In this document: positions 52,118-61,254 of the stretch, piece by piece
Position numbering within the stretch: position 1 is the stretch's first letter
How the letters are laid out: every line of letters begins with the position of its first letter
From: Gloeobacter violaceus PCC 7421
GTDB lineage: Bacteria > Cyanobacteriota > Cyanobacteriia > Gloeobacterales > Gloeobacteraceae
DNA length: 64,000 bases
Assembly: GCF_000011385.1 (NCBI RefSeq)
Contig: NC_005125.1
Coordinates: 2,852,001 to 2,916,000 of the forward strand
Direction of reading: 5' to 3'
Notes under the pieces: generated by a model
What the model was told of the DNA's origin: nothing
The model's input: only the letters and a program-made list of their open reading frames with translations
Database searches by the model: none
Program-made: the position numbers and the translations under genes

Positions 52118-55100
52118 TCAGGAGGTTTTTCTGGGATTTTTCCGACGTGCTTTTCCAGACTCAGCCGCTCTTGGCGCTGATCTTCTGTCCCCTTGGTAAG
52201 AATCCATGCCCGGGATCTGAAGAACCTTGTGATTCGAGGTGGTCTCGCTATCTGCAGGATCTAGCAAGGGTATGTCTATAACGGGTTGAGGCAGGTTCTC
52301 GTTGAGTGGGATGTCCCAGTAAGGGTCGTATTTTTTGGTGAACGCTCCCAAGCCGATTTCCTGCAGTTCGTCGAACTTGGCAAGGCAAAGTTTGGGAGCT
52401 TTTGGATAGCTTCTGTGGCTGAAGCTAGAGAGAATGTGGGCATACTGTTCGCGCTCGAGACCATAGGCATCAGCTACTACAGCATCAATTGCTGAGCGGA
52501 CTTCCCAGCGTTCGTCGTCAGATTCAAGGACAGGCCAAGTGAACGGGGGCTTGGGCTCGCGCCATTCATCGCATACTTGTTCGTGCCAGAGAGTCTCATA
52601 GCCAGGGTGGTTGCTAACGAGTCGAAGAGAAGAATGAACGCATAAATTATTCTGTGATGCTAAATCACTAATTGGTGTATTATCCATTATGAACTTAGAG
52701 ATTGTTTTGCTACCAACTCTCAAACGCAAATACCAATCAAAGACAAAAGAATTGCATACAGCTACAGCGCCTAAAGAGAGACGGTTGGGACGCTTTTGAG
52801 GGCATCCCTCAATGGGTAGCGAGTTAGTCGCAGTAGTGCCTGGTGTAAGTATGGTGAATATCGAAGTTCGTTCATCTGTTGCACGCGCAGACATGCGATA
52901 AGCGGCTCTGAAGTATCTGGATAGCTCCAAAACCCGGGGACGATCATAAAGATTATTGAAAGGTATAGTTAACGTTTTTGCTCCAGTCCATAAATCTGTA
53001 TACTGATGGATGGTTCCCGGCTGATGATGGATCAGCGCTTCATCTTCTTTAGACCACGTTCGACCACAAGGTTTGCTGTACTCGATTCGCCAACGATCAT
53101 CCGTAGCATTTAACTCTCTTCGTATTGACCAGTATGTATTCTCCGAATATTTTTTCCAGCTAATAGAATTTCCAAAAATCGTTTCCGCGCATTTCATGTC
53201 GGATACACTAGTGTACTCCTGGAATATTAAGCTTTCCGAGTCCATGACCTCGATTATATTAGGATCGTACAAATAATAATATGGATCTTTATTGGCAGAA
53301 AATAACCATGAATCATCATGAAGATAGAATTGTGCAGGAAACCTTTTCTTTTCTTTGGGCTCAGAATTTCTTATTATGACGGGTGTAAATTTCCAACTCT
53401 TATGTATTTCGAAGAGTGAATACTTATTCTCGAACGAGAAATAGCTTAGGATTTCTGCTTTGTTCAGCAGTTTGCGCCTCAATTGCCTCAATGATTGACT
53501 GACATGAAGAGAACTAGGTAAAACCATTGCAAATAGACCGTTTACCCTAAGTAGGCTGAATAAACGATCAACAAATGACGCAAAAATATCAGCGTGTCCA
53601 GAACCAAAGCCTACTAAGTCGCTTTGTGCATCTGGATTAAGTAGGCTTATTATTTTCCCCATCCTGTCTTCTTCTAGAGATGCTAGCAGCCAGGCATTCC
53701 AAGCTGATGAGCCTTTGTAACTTTCTTCGAGATCTATGCGCTCATCACTTGAAGTGACTTCCAAAAAGCGAAAGTCAACAGCACCCATGTACTCAGGTAG
53801 CTCTAAGTTGCTTTTACTCCAAGGTGGATTGCCCAGTAAGACATCAAAGCCATTTCGATAGTCGCAGTTGCTATGAGGAAAGAATACTTCTACAAAGGTA
53901 AGATCGAAAGGTAGGGCTAGTGGCAATTTCTCGATATGTTTTTGCTGAAAAACTTCCTCGATTGTTGTTAGATTTTCTTGCATTGCCATACCCTTGGCAA
54001 TCATTCTTATCAGCCTTTCTTCTTTGTTTATGTCGGCAGGAAGAGCGGAAGTAGACGCAACCGCATGTGCCAACCGTGCGTAAGCTGAGTCATCACATTC
54101 TGGACCGCTAAGCATTCCTCCACCAGCCCAAGCTGCAGCAACGATCATGAATGGCTCTAAAGCTTTATCCAACCTTGTCTTTGCTGCCTGCTTTGCCTCA
54201 ATTTCAGATAAAGTTGCACCAACACTTTCTTCTAAGTCATGTACATGCCTTAACGCATTGCTCAATGCTTTAGTAAAACCTTCTTTTAACCCAATACTTA
54301 ATAAATCATCCATTTGCTTTTGAGAGCCTGGATACCTTAGTAAATCTTTAAGAAATGGACCTGCTAGCGAATCGCCTAATACCAAACGATGATCCAGAAA
54401 TGTTAGTGGTAAGCCTTCCGCGTGAGATTCTATCCACAATGACAGTTTTGCTAGTTCGACTGCTAGCGGATTCTTGTCTACACCATACAAGCAATGAACA
54501 GCAATGAGTCGTCGACACATTGCTTCTGCCTTCCGTTGGGATAAACCTATTTCCAAACCCTCTGGCGCTCTGCTCGGCAAATATTTCAACAGCTCATCAT
54601 TTGGATCGGGCAAATCTGCCACCCGCTGCTGAAACAGCTTCGCTCCCTCAAGTGCAGCCTCTCTTTGCTGCTCATCCTCCGCACTTTCTGCTCGCTTCTC
54701 CGCTGCCATCGCTAATTCATCGCATAGACGGCAAGCTTCATACAGCTTCTCACCCAAGAATCGGCAGGCTTCCACTAGAAAATGCCCAGACCCCATTGCC
54801 GGGTCGCAGACTTTCAATTTCAAGATTTCCAGGGGTTTCGGATCGCTTTGTGGACTGCGCTCTGCCACCTGTGGTCCTAAAGTCTCCTGCACTAAAAATC
54901 GAACAAAGGAATGGGGCGTGTAGTAGGAACCACTCGCCTTGCGGCCAAGGCCCACCCGCAGATAGAACCGGCCCGGCGCAATCGCCTCGATCCACTCGAC
55001 TTTAGTTTTCTTGCCACGCCCGGAAGTCTCCTCCTCCTGGCTTTCCTCTGCGTCCTCTTCCTCCGCCTCGTCCTCAGAATCGTTCTTCACTGCTGCCGTG

Positions 55101-56446
55101 ACACGGTATTTCTCTCCCTGGTCAATCGGAACGACGACCTCCAGCTTTTGCCGCCGCAACCGGCACATCGGCTCATCGGCAATTCCCGGCTCCAGTTCGA
55201 GTAGAGCTTCGTAGACGCGGCCCAAATCTTCGACATCCAGGGGGCCGTAGTGAACCCGCTCTCGGGCAACCGTTCCCTTCTTCAAAGTCCAGAGCAATCG
55301 GTCGAGCAGGTAGGCAACTGCCCGTTCTCCCCAGGCCAAATCCGAGAGGATTGGGGTTGCGTGCGCCCCGAACAACGACCCTCCCAGAGGCCGGATGTTC
55401 AACTCCGTGCACTGCAAGCCCTCGGCAAACATCCTGAACAGCGAGCGTAGTCCCCGCTCCAAGAGTTGCCCTGTCTCTGCACCCTCATCCAGCGCCATCC
55501 GCACATACCGTGCCAGGGCCACACTCGGCGAGAAGCTGTTGCGCCACAGGCTGGTCGAAGCGAACGAGAATGACCGGGCCGGGTCGTCGCTCGATTCCAG
55601 CTTCAAGATGAACAGCAGCCGATAGATCGTGATCAGCCCTTCGCGCCACAACTCCTTCGCCAGCCGCGCTCGGTCGGCAAACTCACTGAGCTTTTCTCGG
55701 TTGGCCGGATGATCCAGCACCTCCTGCACGAATAGCTCGACCGCCTCGCGGGCCTGCTTGCGCAGATCTTTGGTCACCCGCGCCTGCTGCAGGCGGGCCT
55801 TATCCACCAGACCGGGTACCGCTTTCACCCCGGCCGGTGAAGCGAGAGCTAGCAGCAAGCGCAAAGAATCGGGCACCTCGCGGCTGCGCTTCCAGTTTGC
55901 GTCGATGGGGATAATCACTTGCGAGTCGGGCCGGGCCGGATCTGAGAGCAACAGCCGCAGCTCAACACCGTTGGTCAAGAGCCCCACCCGCTCACTGCAG
56001 GCGAGCAGCACACGCTGAGCGATGCGCAGGTGGCTGAAGCGGTAGGCGGCACCCCGTTTTGCGGGCGCATCCAGGTCGATGTCGAGATCTGTGGTCCAGA
56101 TCCGCAACTTGGAAGAACCATCGGCACTGATCAACAAATGACCGCCCGCTTCCAGACCTTCTCGCGTCTGAACCGGCTCCGCTGCCTCCAGCCGGTCGTA
56201 ACCCAACCGGGGGAGGAGCGGATCGATCACCTGGTTGCGAATTCGAATGGCGCCGCTTTTGCCGACCAACTCGCGCAGCTTGCGCCGGTAACCGTCCCAA
56301 AACTCCCGCAGCGCCTGTGCCTCGGTCCCGGTCGCTTTGGAGAGAAGCTTCTCCCTATTCAGTTCCTTCTCCAACTCGAAGCGCACAAACGGTTCCGGCA
56401 GAGCGGGGCCGATAAAGGAGCACTCCTGCAGAAAATCAATGGGCAT
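52118..56446 (-). CDS. Large adenine-specific DNA methyltransferase (Eco57I/DrmMI-like)
   Basis: This encodes 1442 residues. The AdoMet motif CDPAMGSGHFLVEA is near residue 547 and the catalytic motif LLGNPPWSK near 872, the gamma-type adenine methylase order. The N-terminal 500 residues resemble the regulatory or nuclease-like part of type IIG enzymes but lack an obvious PD-(D/E)XK motif. The C-terminal 400 residues should recognise the target. In class 1 DISARM the methylase DrmMI pairs with DrmD, as here. Bases 52600-54600 are clearly more AT-rich than the rest. The start at 56446 overlaps the helicase gene by 11 bases. Confidence 0.85.
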   Translation of the reverse strand: MPIDFLQECSFIGPALPEPFVRFELEKELNREKLLSKATGTEAQALREFWDGYRRKLRELVGKSGAIRIRNQVIDPLLPRLGYDRLEAAEPVQTREGLEAGGHLLISADGSSKLRIWTTDLDIDLDAPAKRGAAYRFSHLRIAQRVLLACSERVGLLTNGVELRLLLSDPARPDSQVIIPIDANWKRSREVPDSLRLLLALASPAGVKAVPGLVDKARLQQARVTKDLRKQAREAVELFVQEVLDHPANREKLSEFADRARLAKELWREGLITIYRLLFILKLESSDDPARSFSFASTSLWRNSFSPSVALARYVRMALDEGAETGQLLERGLRSLFRMFAEGLQCTELNIRPLGGSLFGAHATPILSDLAWGERAVAYLLDRLLWTLKKGTVARERVHYGPLDVEDLGRVYEALLELEPGIADEPMCRLRRQKLEVVVPIDQGEKYRVTAAVKNDSEDEAEEEDAEESQEEETSGRGKKTKVEWIEAIAPGRFYLRVGLGRKASGSYYTPHSFVRFLVQETLGPQVAERSPQSDPKPLEILKLKVCDPAMGSGHFLVEACRFLGEKLYEACRLCDELAMAAEKRAESAEDEQQREAALEGAKLFQQRVADLPDPNDELLKYLPSRAPEGLEIGLSQRKAEAMCRRLIAVHCLYGVDKNPLAVELAKLSLWIESHAEGLPLTFLDHRLVLGDSLAGPFLKDLLRYPGSQKQMDDLLSIGLKEGFTKALSNALRHVHDLEESVGATLSEIEAKQAAKTRLDKALEPFMIVAAAWAGGGMLSGPECDDSAYARLAHAVASTSALPADINKEERLIRMIAKGMAMQENLTTIEEVFQQKHIEKLPLALPFDLTFVEVFFPHSNCDYRNGFDVLLGNPPWSKSNLELPEYMGAVDFRFLEVTSSDERIDLEESYKGSSAWNAWLLASLEEDRMGKIISLLNPDAQSDLVGFGSGHADIFASFVDRLFSLLRVNGLFAMVLPSSLHVSQSLRQLRRKLLNKAEILSYFSFENKYSLFEIHKSWKFTPVIIRNSEPKEKKRFPAQFYLHDDSWLFSANKDPYYYLYDPNIIEVMDSESLIFQEYTSVSDMKCAETIFGNSISWKKYSENTYWSIRRELNATDDRWRIEYSKPCGRTWSKEDEALIHHQPGTIHQYTDLWTGAKTLTIPFNNLYDRPRVLELSRYFRAAYRMSARATDERTSIFTILTPGTTATNSLPIEGCPQKRPNRLSLGAVAVCNSFVFDWYLRLRVGSKTISKFIMDNTPISDLASQNNLCVHSSLRLVSNHPGYETLWHEQVCDEWREPKPPFTWPVLESDDERWEVRSAIDAVVADAYGLEREQYAHILSSFSHRSYPKAPKLCLAKFDELQEIGLGAFTKKYDPYWDIPLNENLPQPVIDIPLLDPADSETTSNHKVLQIPGMDSYQGDRRSAPRAAESGKARRKNPRKTS

Positions 56447-59400
56447 GGGCGGTCTCGGGAACAATCATGAGCACTCCCAGAAGTACCATCTCGGGTTCAC
56501 CTAGAGTAGCGCGGGCATCGATGAGCGCAAGCCGCTGCCGGTAAAGGCGCAGCACGCCTTCGGCCTCGCTGCGTAAGCGGGGCAGCTGGGTGCCGTCCGC
56601 CGCGAAGGCCGCCAGTTTTGCGACCGGCTCGCTCATAGATCCCCAGTTGGGATCTGCGGGTACAGATGCCGCCGATGCCGCCGTTCGGAGGGGGGCAAAT
56701 AAATTCGCCTGCTGCAACTGCGGGACGATTTCGCTCACCCGCTGCTCAAACCAGCTCTGCTGGCGCTCCTGCTCCTGTTGCGTCTCCTGCTGCTGCTGAC
56801 CGGAGAAAACCTGGGCCATCGGTTGAAAACCTTCACTGGCAACACGTCGCGCCTTGCCCTGGGCAGCTGTGAACCAGCCTACGAAGTGATTTTTGTAGAC
56901 ATCGGTCGTTTTAATGGCTTGGCCGGGGTCCGCCAGTGGGAGCCAGTCTTCGGCCGTCTGATAAAACTCCGGCTCACTCTTGGCGGTTGAACAGACCGCC
57001 AGAACCCTCTCAAACTCCCGCCCGGCACCGCTGGACACCCGGCCCAGGAAGGTAAACAGCAGCGTCGGCTCGCTCACCTTCCCCTTTACGGCACTGACCC
57101 GCGGGTCTTGGCCGACGTGGATATCTTGTCCGAAAGATAGGTTGCGCACCCGATCCAAGGCTCGTCGCACCAGCGGATGGGCGCGGCCGAGAAAACCGAC
57201 CGGAAGACCGGCCGGATCGCGCATCAGATCGAGGTTGGTAGTCAGGCGCAACGTGCGGGAAGCGGCGTCGTAACCGGGGAGATCGTCGAGGCCGTAAGTC
57301 CAGTCCGACGGCAGTCGAATCTGCTGGATCTCCGGGTGGATAGTCGGTTGTACGCTGCCGCCGCCAAGCCGTACTGCATCCGCGACGAACTGGGCGAGAT
57401 CGACCGTGCCCGCCCGATGGCCCAGCGCGCGCGCTTCGCTCGCCTCCCGGACCAGGTCTTCCCCGGCGTTCATGCCGAGATTGCCCAGCCAGGTGTTGGT
57501 CTGCGCCGCCTTCTCGAAGCTCTTCAAGCTGCGGTCCACTTCCTCCAGCAGTTCGCGCGTCGCCTCGTCCGCGCCTTCGTCTTCTTTGGCCTCCGTCAAG
57601 TCGAAGAGCGTATCTTCCGCCTCGAACAGGCGCGTGTCCTCGTCCATCAATCCCTTGAGCAACCGAATCTCCCCGGCCTCGGTGGAGGTGTTCAAGCCCA
57701 GCGTGTTCGGCACGAACGTCAATCGTGCCCGCTGCTTTTCGTATTTGACGATGAGACGCAGCAAAATCCGCTCCTCAAAAGTCCCCCGCAAGAAAAGATA
57801 CCGAACGATCGGATCGTGCTGCTGCCCGTAGCGATCGATGCGGCCGTTGCGCTGCTCCAGGCGGTTTGGGTTGAAGGGCAACTCCAGGTGGATGAGCTGG
57901 TGGCAGCGCTGGTGCAAGTTCAACCCTTCCGCCGCCGCGTCGGTGCTCACCAGAATGAGGCCGTCCTCACTGCGGAAGCGCTCCGTCGTCCCAGTCCGCA
58001 TTTTCTCGTCGTCCTCGCCGCTCATCGTCAGAACATCTCGAAAGCCTGCCTGCTTGAGAGCCCGTACCGCCGCCTGCTGGGTATCGATGTATTCGGTGTA
58101 GACGAGCACGTTCGCTCTCGGCTCCTCCGCCCGAATCGCCTGGATGACCTGGATGAACTGGTCCAGCTTCGGATCTTGCTCAAGGGCCTCGCCGGCCAGG
58201 TGCACCAGATTGTCCAGCGCTTCGACCAGACTTGAGAACTTGGCGACTTCCCGTGAACCGCCGCGCACCTCGCGCTCAAGGCTAGCGAGCTGCTCCGCCA
58301 GATCTTCCATCTCCAGGAGCGACTGCGCCTCTTCTTCCTCAGCACTCAGCGATCCGAAGCGTTCCAGCTTGCGGTTGTAGTCGCGCAGGGTTCTGAGGCG
58401 CTGGCGGCGGCGCTCCTGGTTTTCTACGCCCTCACTTAAGAACGCCTGGAATCGCTCGGCAACCACACTCAACGTCCGCTTGCAGGCGGCCACTGAGGAG
58501 ACGCTGCGCTTCAGCAGCGCGATGAAGGCCAGCACGTCGCTGTAGTTGCGGTTTTTAAACGCCCGGCGCAACTGAGGGGCGAGTAGTTCCAGCAAGGCCC
58601 GTTGCAATTCGATAAATCGAGAGTGTGCGTTGGGCAGCGGGATCACCGGGCAGGGTTTCACCTGACGCTCCCGGAAAAGCGGTTGGCCGGTACTGGCATC
58701 TTTGATGTGGCTTTTCAACCTGCGCACCACATGGGCGCGGTACCGTTCAGGGCGCAGGCTGCCTTGGCCATCGACCAGCGAGGGGTCCAGCAGTTCACAC
58801 AGCGATGCAAAAGAACGGTCACTGCCGTCGTGGGGCGTAGCGGTGGCCAGGATAAAAGCGTCACACTGCCGGGCCAGGACTTCGGCCAGACGGCGGCGCT
58901 GGGAGTCCTCGCGCTCATTGGAACCCAGGTCCATGCAGTGGTGGGCTTCATCGATCACGACCACGTCGTAGCTGGCCCGCTCCAACTGGTCCAGGATGCG
59001 CTCCTGCTTGAGAAAATCGATGGAGACCAATCCCAAAGAGATGTGATCGAAGGGGTTGGCGCCCAGCTCCGCGCCCCGCCGCACCTCCTCCAGCTTTGCC
59101 CTGTCGATCACTTCCAGGCGCAAACCAAAGCGCTCGGACATCTCCACCTTCCATTGCTCCAGCAGCGGTCCCGCCGGACAGACCACGAGGATCCGATGAG
59201 CAATGCGCCGGGCCATCAGTTCCGTAATCACCAGACCCGCCTGAACAGTTTTCCCCAGGCCGACCGCATCCGCCAGCAGCAGCCGCACACGGCTCATGCG
59301 GATAGCCCGCAGCACGGGAACCAGCTGGTAGGGTTCCAGGCGCAGGCGACCGGGCTGAACAGCGAGCAGGGCATTCGGCCCGAGGGCCTGCTCCAGTAGA

Positions 59401-59636
59401 AAAGCCTGGTGATAAACCAGCCAATTGCGCAGGGGAGCTGCTTTATCCGGGCGCAAATCGCGCTCAATCGGGTTGATCTCCTCAAAAGGCGACAACAGAT
59501 CCAGCTCCTGCCCCAGTACCGCACCTTCCAACCCACGCAGACGATAGAGAGTCTGTGGGCCGAGGCTATCGGCCGTCACCACTGCCCAGCGCAACCCACG
59601 GGCCTGCACTTCCGTACCCGGCAGAAAGACGCTCAC
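56436..59636 (-). CDS. SNF2-family helicase, DrmD-like
   Basis: This encodes 1066 residues. Motifs: LLADAVGLGKTVQAGLV (Walker A, about 124-140), VVVIDEAHHCMDL (DEAH, about 227), then the C-terminal helicase half with STDAAAEGLNLHQRCHQLIH and NGRIDRYGQ (about 597). The last 350 residues have no recognised domain. The layout agrees with DrmD, the SNF2 helicase of class 1 DISARM, and the methylase follows directly. I prefer the GTG at 59636 (GGAG six bases upstream) over a TTG at 59648. It is the first gene of the operon; its promoter must lie in the 140 bases before TnpB. Confidence 0.85.
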   Translation of the reverse strand: MSVFLPGTEVQARGLRWAVVTADSLGPQTLYRLRGLEGAVLGQELDLLSPFEEINPIERDLRPDKAAPLRNWLVYHQAFLLEQALGPNALLAVQPGRLRLEPYQLVPVLRAIRMSRVRLLLADAVGLGKTVQAGLVITELMARRIAHRILVVCPAGPLLEQWKVEMSERFGLRLEVIDRAKLEEVRRGAELGANPFDHISLGLVSIDFLKQERILDQLERASYDVVVIDEAHHCMDLGSNEREDSQRRRLAEVLARQCDAFILATATPHDGSDRSFASLCELLDPSLVDGQGSLRPERYRAHVVRRLKSHIKDASTGQPLFRERQVKPCPVIPLPNAHSRFIELQRALLELLAPQLRRAFKNRNYSDVLAFIALLKRSVSSVAACKRTLSVVAERFQAFLSEGVENQERRRQRLRTLRDYNRKLERFGSLSAEEEEAQSLLEMEDLAEQLASLEREVRGGSREVAKFSSLVEALDNLVHLAGEALEQDPKLDQFIQVIQAIRAEEPRANVLVYTEYIDTQQAAVRALKQAGFRDVLTMSGEDDEKMRTGTTERFRSEDGLILVSTDAAAEGLNLHQRCHQLIHLELPFNPNRLEQRNGRIDRYGQQHDPIVRYLFLRGTFEERILLRLIVKYEKQRARLTFVPNTLGLNTSTEAGEIRLLKGLMDEDTRLFEAEDTLFDLTEAKEDEGADEATRELLEEVDRSLKSFEKAAQTNTWLGNLGMNAGEDLVREASEARALGHRAGTVDLAQFVADAVRLGGGSVQPTIHPEIQQIRLPSDWTYGLDDLPGYDAASRTLRLTTNLDLMRDPAGLPVGFLGRAHPLVRRALDRVRNLSFGQDIHVGQDPRVSAVKGKVSEPTLLFTFLGRVSSGAGREFERVLAVCSTAKSEPEFYQTAEDWLPLADPGQAIKTTDVYKNHFVGWFTAAQGKARRVASEGFQPMAQVFSGQQQQETQQEQERQQSWFEQRVSEIVPQLQQANLFAPLRTAASAASVPADPNWGSMSEPVAKLAAFAADGTQLPRLRSEAEGVLRLYRQRLALIDARATLGEPEMVLLGVLMIVPETAHAH

Positions 59637-59775
59637 AAAACTCTCCAAACAAGCAGTTTAGGATTATCAGTCTATTCGCTTCCCTCAAACACACGAGATC
59701 TCACCTCAGTCTTTCGTTTATATAGGGTGATTTCCCCGCTTTGACAAAAACAGGGCAATATGATAATTTGTCCAT

Positions 59776-61137
59776 ATGCTCATGACATACCAATACCGCC
59801 TGAAGCCAACGGCTGCCCAGAGCGAATCGATGGAGCGCTGGTTGCAGCTTCTATGCAAACAGTACAACTACCGATTGGCGCAGCGCTTCGACTGGATGGA
59901 GCACCACCGCTGTTCGCTCAACGCCTGTTCTATCCGCTCCTGCAGCATTGCCACCCCGGCCGATGCGCCGGATTACTCAAGCCAGAAGCGCGATCTGAGG
60001 GAGACCAAAAAGCGCTTTCCCGAATACGCGCAGATCTATTCCCAGGTACTCCAGGACTGCATCGGGCGGGTCAAGAAGACCTTCGACCGGTTCGTCAAAA
60101 ACGACACCTCCGGCAACCGCTCCGGCCGTCCTCGCTTCAAGAGTCAGTCGCGCTACCGCTCGTTCACCTACCCGCAGATCCTGGCTGGCTGGCTGGAGGG
60201 CAACCGCATCCGTCTGCCGAAGCTGGGTTGCTTAAAAATCTGGATGCACCGGCCACTACCGCCGGACTTTGCGGTGAAGACCGCCACAATCACCCGCAAA
60301 GCCGATCACTGGTACATCGCCTTTGTGCTGGAAAACAAAGACGCCTCCACAGCCGAGCCGGTCATCACCCCGACCGTCCAGAATACGACGGGCTTCGATC
60401 TGGGCCTCGAATCTTTCCTGGTTACCGACAAAGCCGACAGAGTCGAGATTCCTCACTTTCACCGCCGGGCCGAAGCCAGACTTGCCCGTCTGCACAAGCG
60501 CCAATCGCGCACGCGCAAAGGCTCGTCCGCGCGCCGCAAGGCCAACCGCAAACTTTCCCGCGCCTACCAGAAGGTAGTCAATCAGCGCAAAGACTTTCAC
60601 TACAAGACTGCCTGGCAACTGATCAGAACCAGCGAGGTGATCGCCCATGAAGACCTGACCGTCCAGAATATGGCGAGGACCAACCTTGCCAAGAGCATCT
60701 ACGACGCCGGTTGGAGCACATTTATCGCCATTCTGACGCGCAAAGCTGCAAACGCTGGCGTGCGCACGATTGCGGTGAACCCAGCCGGTACCACTTTGCG
60801 GTGTAGCCGTTGTGATCGCGATGTTCCCAAGCAGCTCTCGGATCGATGGCACGAGTGCGCCTGCGGCATCCGCCTCCACCGGGACCACAACGCCGCCATC
60901 AACATCCGCAACTTCGCCATTGCCAGGGCGGTGGGTCATCACGACCTGGTAAAAAACGCTCGACGGAGTCCGCTCCGGCGGGAAACCTGCGCTGAACTCT
61001 CTGAAGCGTCGGCAAAGGGCAGATGTCACGAACCGCGTGCTCTGTACTGCACCGGACGCTTTAGCAAGTTTGTAGCAGGAAGATGTCACGAAACCTATGC
61101 TCTGTATTCCCAAAAGGATGTTAGAACAATAGAATAG
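59776..61137 (+). CDS. tnpB: TnpB RNA-guided nuclease (IS200/IS605-type), no TnpA nearby
   Basis: This encodes 453 residues. RuvC-type catalytic residues are present: TTGFDLGLESF (Asp, about 207), VIAHEDLTVQNM (Glu, about 292) and HRDHNAAINI (Asp, about 369). The zinc motif is LRCSRCDRD followed by HECACG. TnpB is the RNA-guided DNase of IS200/IS605 elements. No Y1 transposase lies beside it. The C-terminus is longer than usual and contains a repeat, GRCHEPRALY and GRCHETYALY, encoded by two 33-base DNA copies exactly 60 bases apart (61018 and 61078). The guide RNA normally overlaps this 3' end. Confidence 0.88.
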   Translation: MLMTYQYRLKPTAAQSESMERWLQLLCKQYNYRLAQRFDWMEHHRCSLNACSIRSCSIATPADAPDYSSQKRDLRETKKRFPEYAQIYSQVLQDCIGRVKKTFDRFVKNDTSGNRSGRPRFKSQSRYRSFTYPQILAGWLEGNRIRLPKLGCLKIWMHRPLPPDFAVKTATITRKADHWYIAFVLENKDASTAEPVITPTVQNTTGFDLGLESFLVTDKADRVEIPHFHRRAEARLARLHKRQSRTRKGSSARRKANRKLSRAYQKVVNQRKDFHYKTAWQLIRTSEVIAHEDLTVQNMARTNLAKSIYDAGWSTFIAILTRKAANAGVRTIAVNPAGTTLRCSRCDRDVPKQLSDRWHECACGIRLHRDHNAAINIRNFAIARAVGHHDLVKNARRSPLRRETCAELSEASAKGRCHEPRALYCTGRFSKFVAGRCHETYALYSQKDVRTIE

Positions 61138-61182
61138 ATATACTAATTTGGCATGTGTAAGTGAGTAAAAATGCTTGTGAAG

Positions 61183-61254
61183 CGCCCCCGGATGGACTCG
61201 AACCATCGCACACAGGTTAGGAACCCGATGCTCTATCCCCTGAGCTACGGGGGC
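61183..61254 (-). tRNA. tRNA-Arg (anticodon CCU)
   Basis: Read on the minus strand, a full cloverleaf forms: acceptor stem GCCCCCG/CGGGGGC, D-arm GCTC/GAGC, an anticodon arm with loop TTCCTAA (anticodon CCT in DNA), and T-arm GATGG-TTCGAGT-CCATC. One T-T mismatch closes the anticodon stem. CCA is not encoded. The last 40 bases are repeated at 42303-42342, so this gene is the integration site of the island. Confidence 0.93.

Larger units (their letters stand above)
42303..61223. mobile_element. Genomic island of about 19 kb inserted at tRNA-Arg(CCU), carrying a defence-type operon
   Basis: The boundaries are two copies of the 3' half of tRNA-Arg in direct orientation (42303-42342 and 61184-61223). 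Everything between reads as cargo: six leftward genes of restriction/defence type and one TnpB gene. The last operon gene ends seven bases from the left copy. No tyrosine recombinase or excisionase is visible, so the island is either mobilised in trans or has lost its integrase. Base composition within it is uneven, especially in the methylase gene, as expected for acquired DNA. Confidence 0.8.

Noticed and set aside
57177-58235. A 352-codon plus-strand frame inside the helicase region.
   Set aside because: It is antisense to the DrmD-like helicase, which has all motifs; there is no domain in the shadow.
42303-61223. An integrase or recombinase gene for the island.
   Set aside because: All frames in the island were considered; none shows the R..H.RHxxAT..Y pattern of tyrosine recombinases or a serine recombinase motif.
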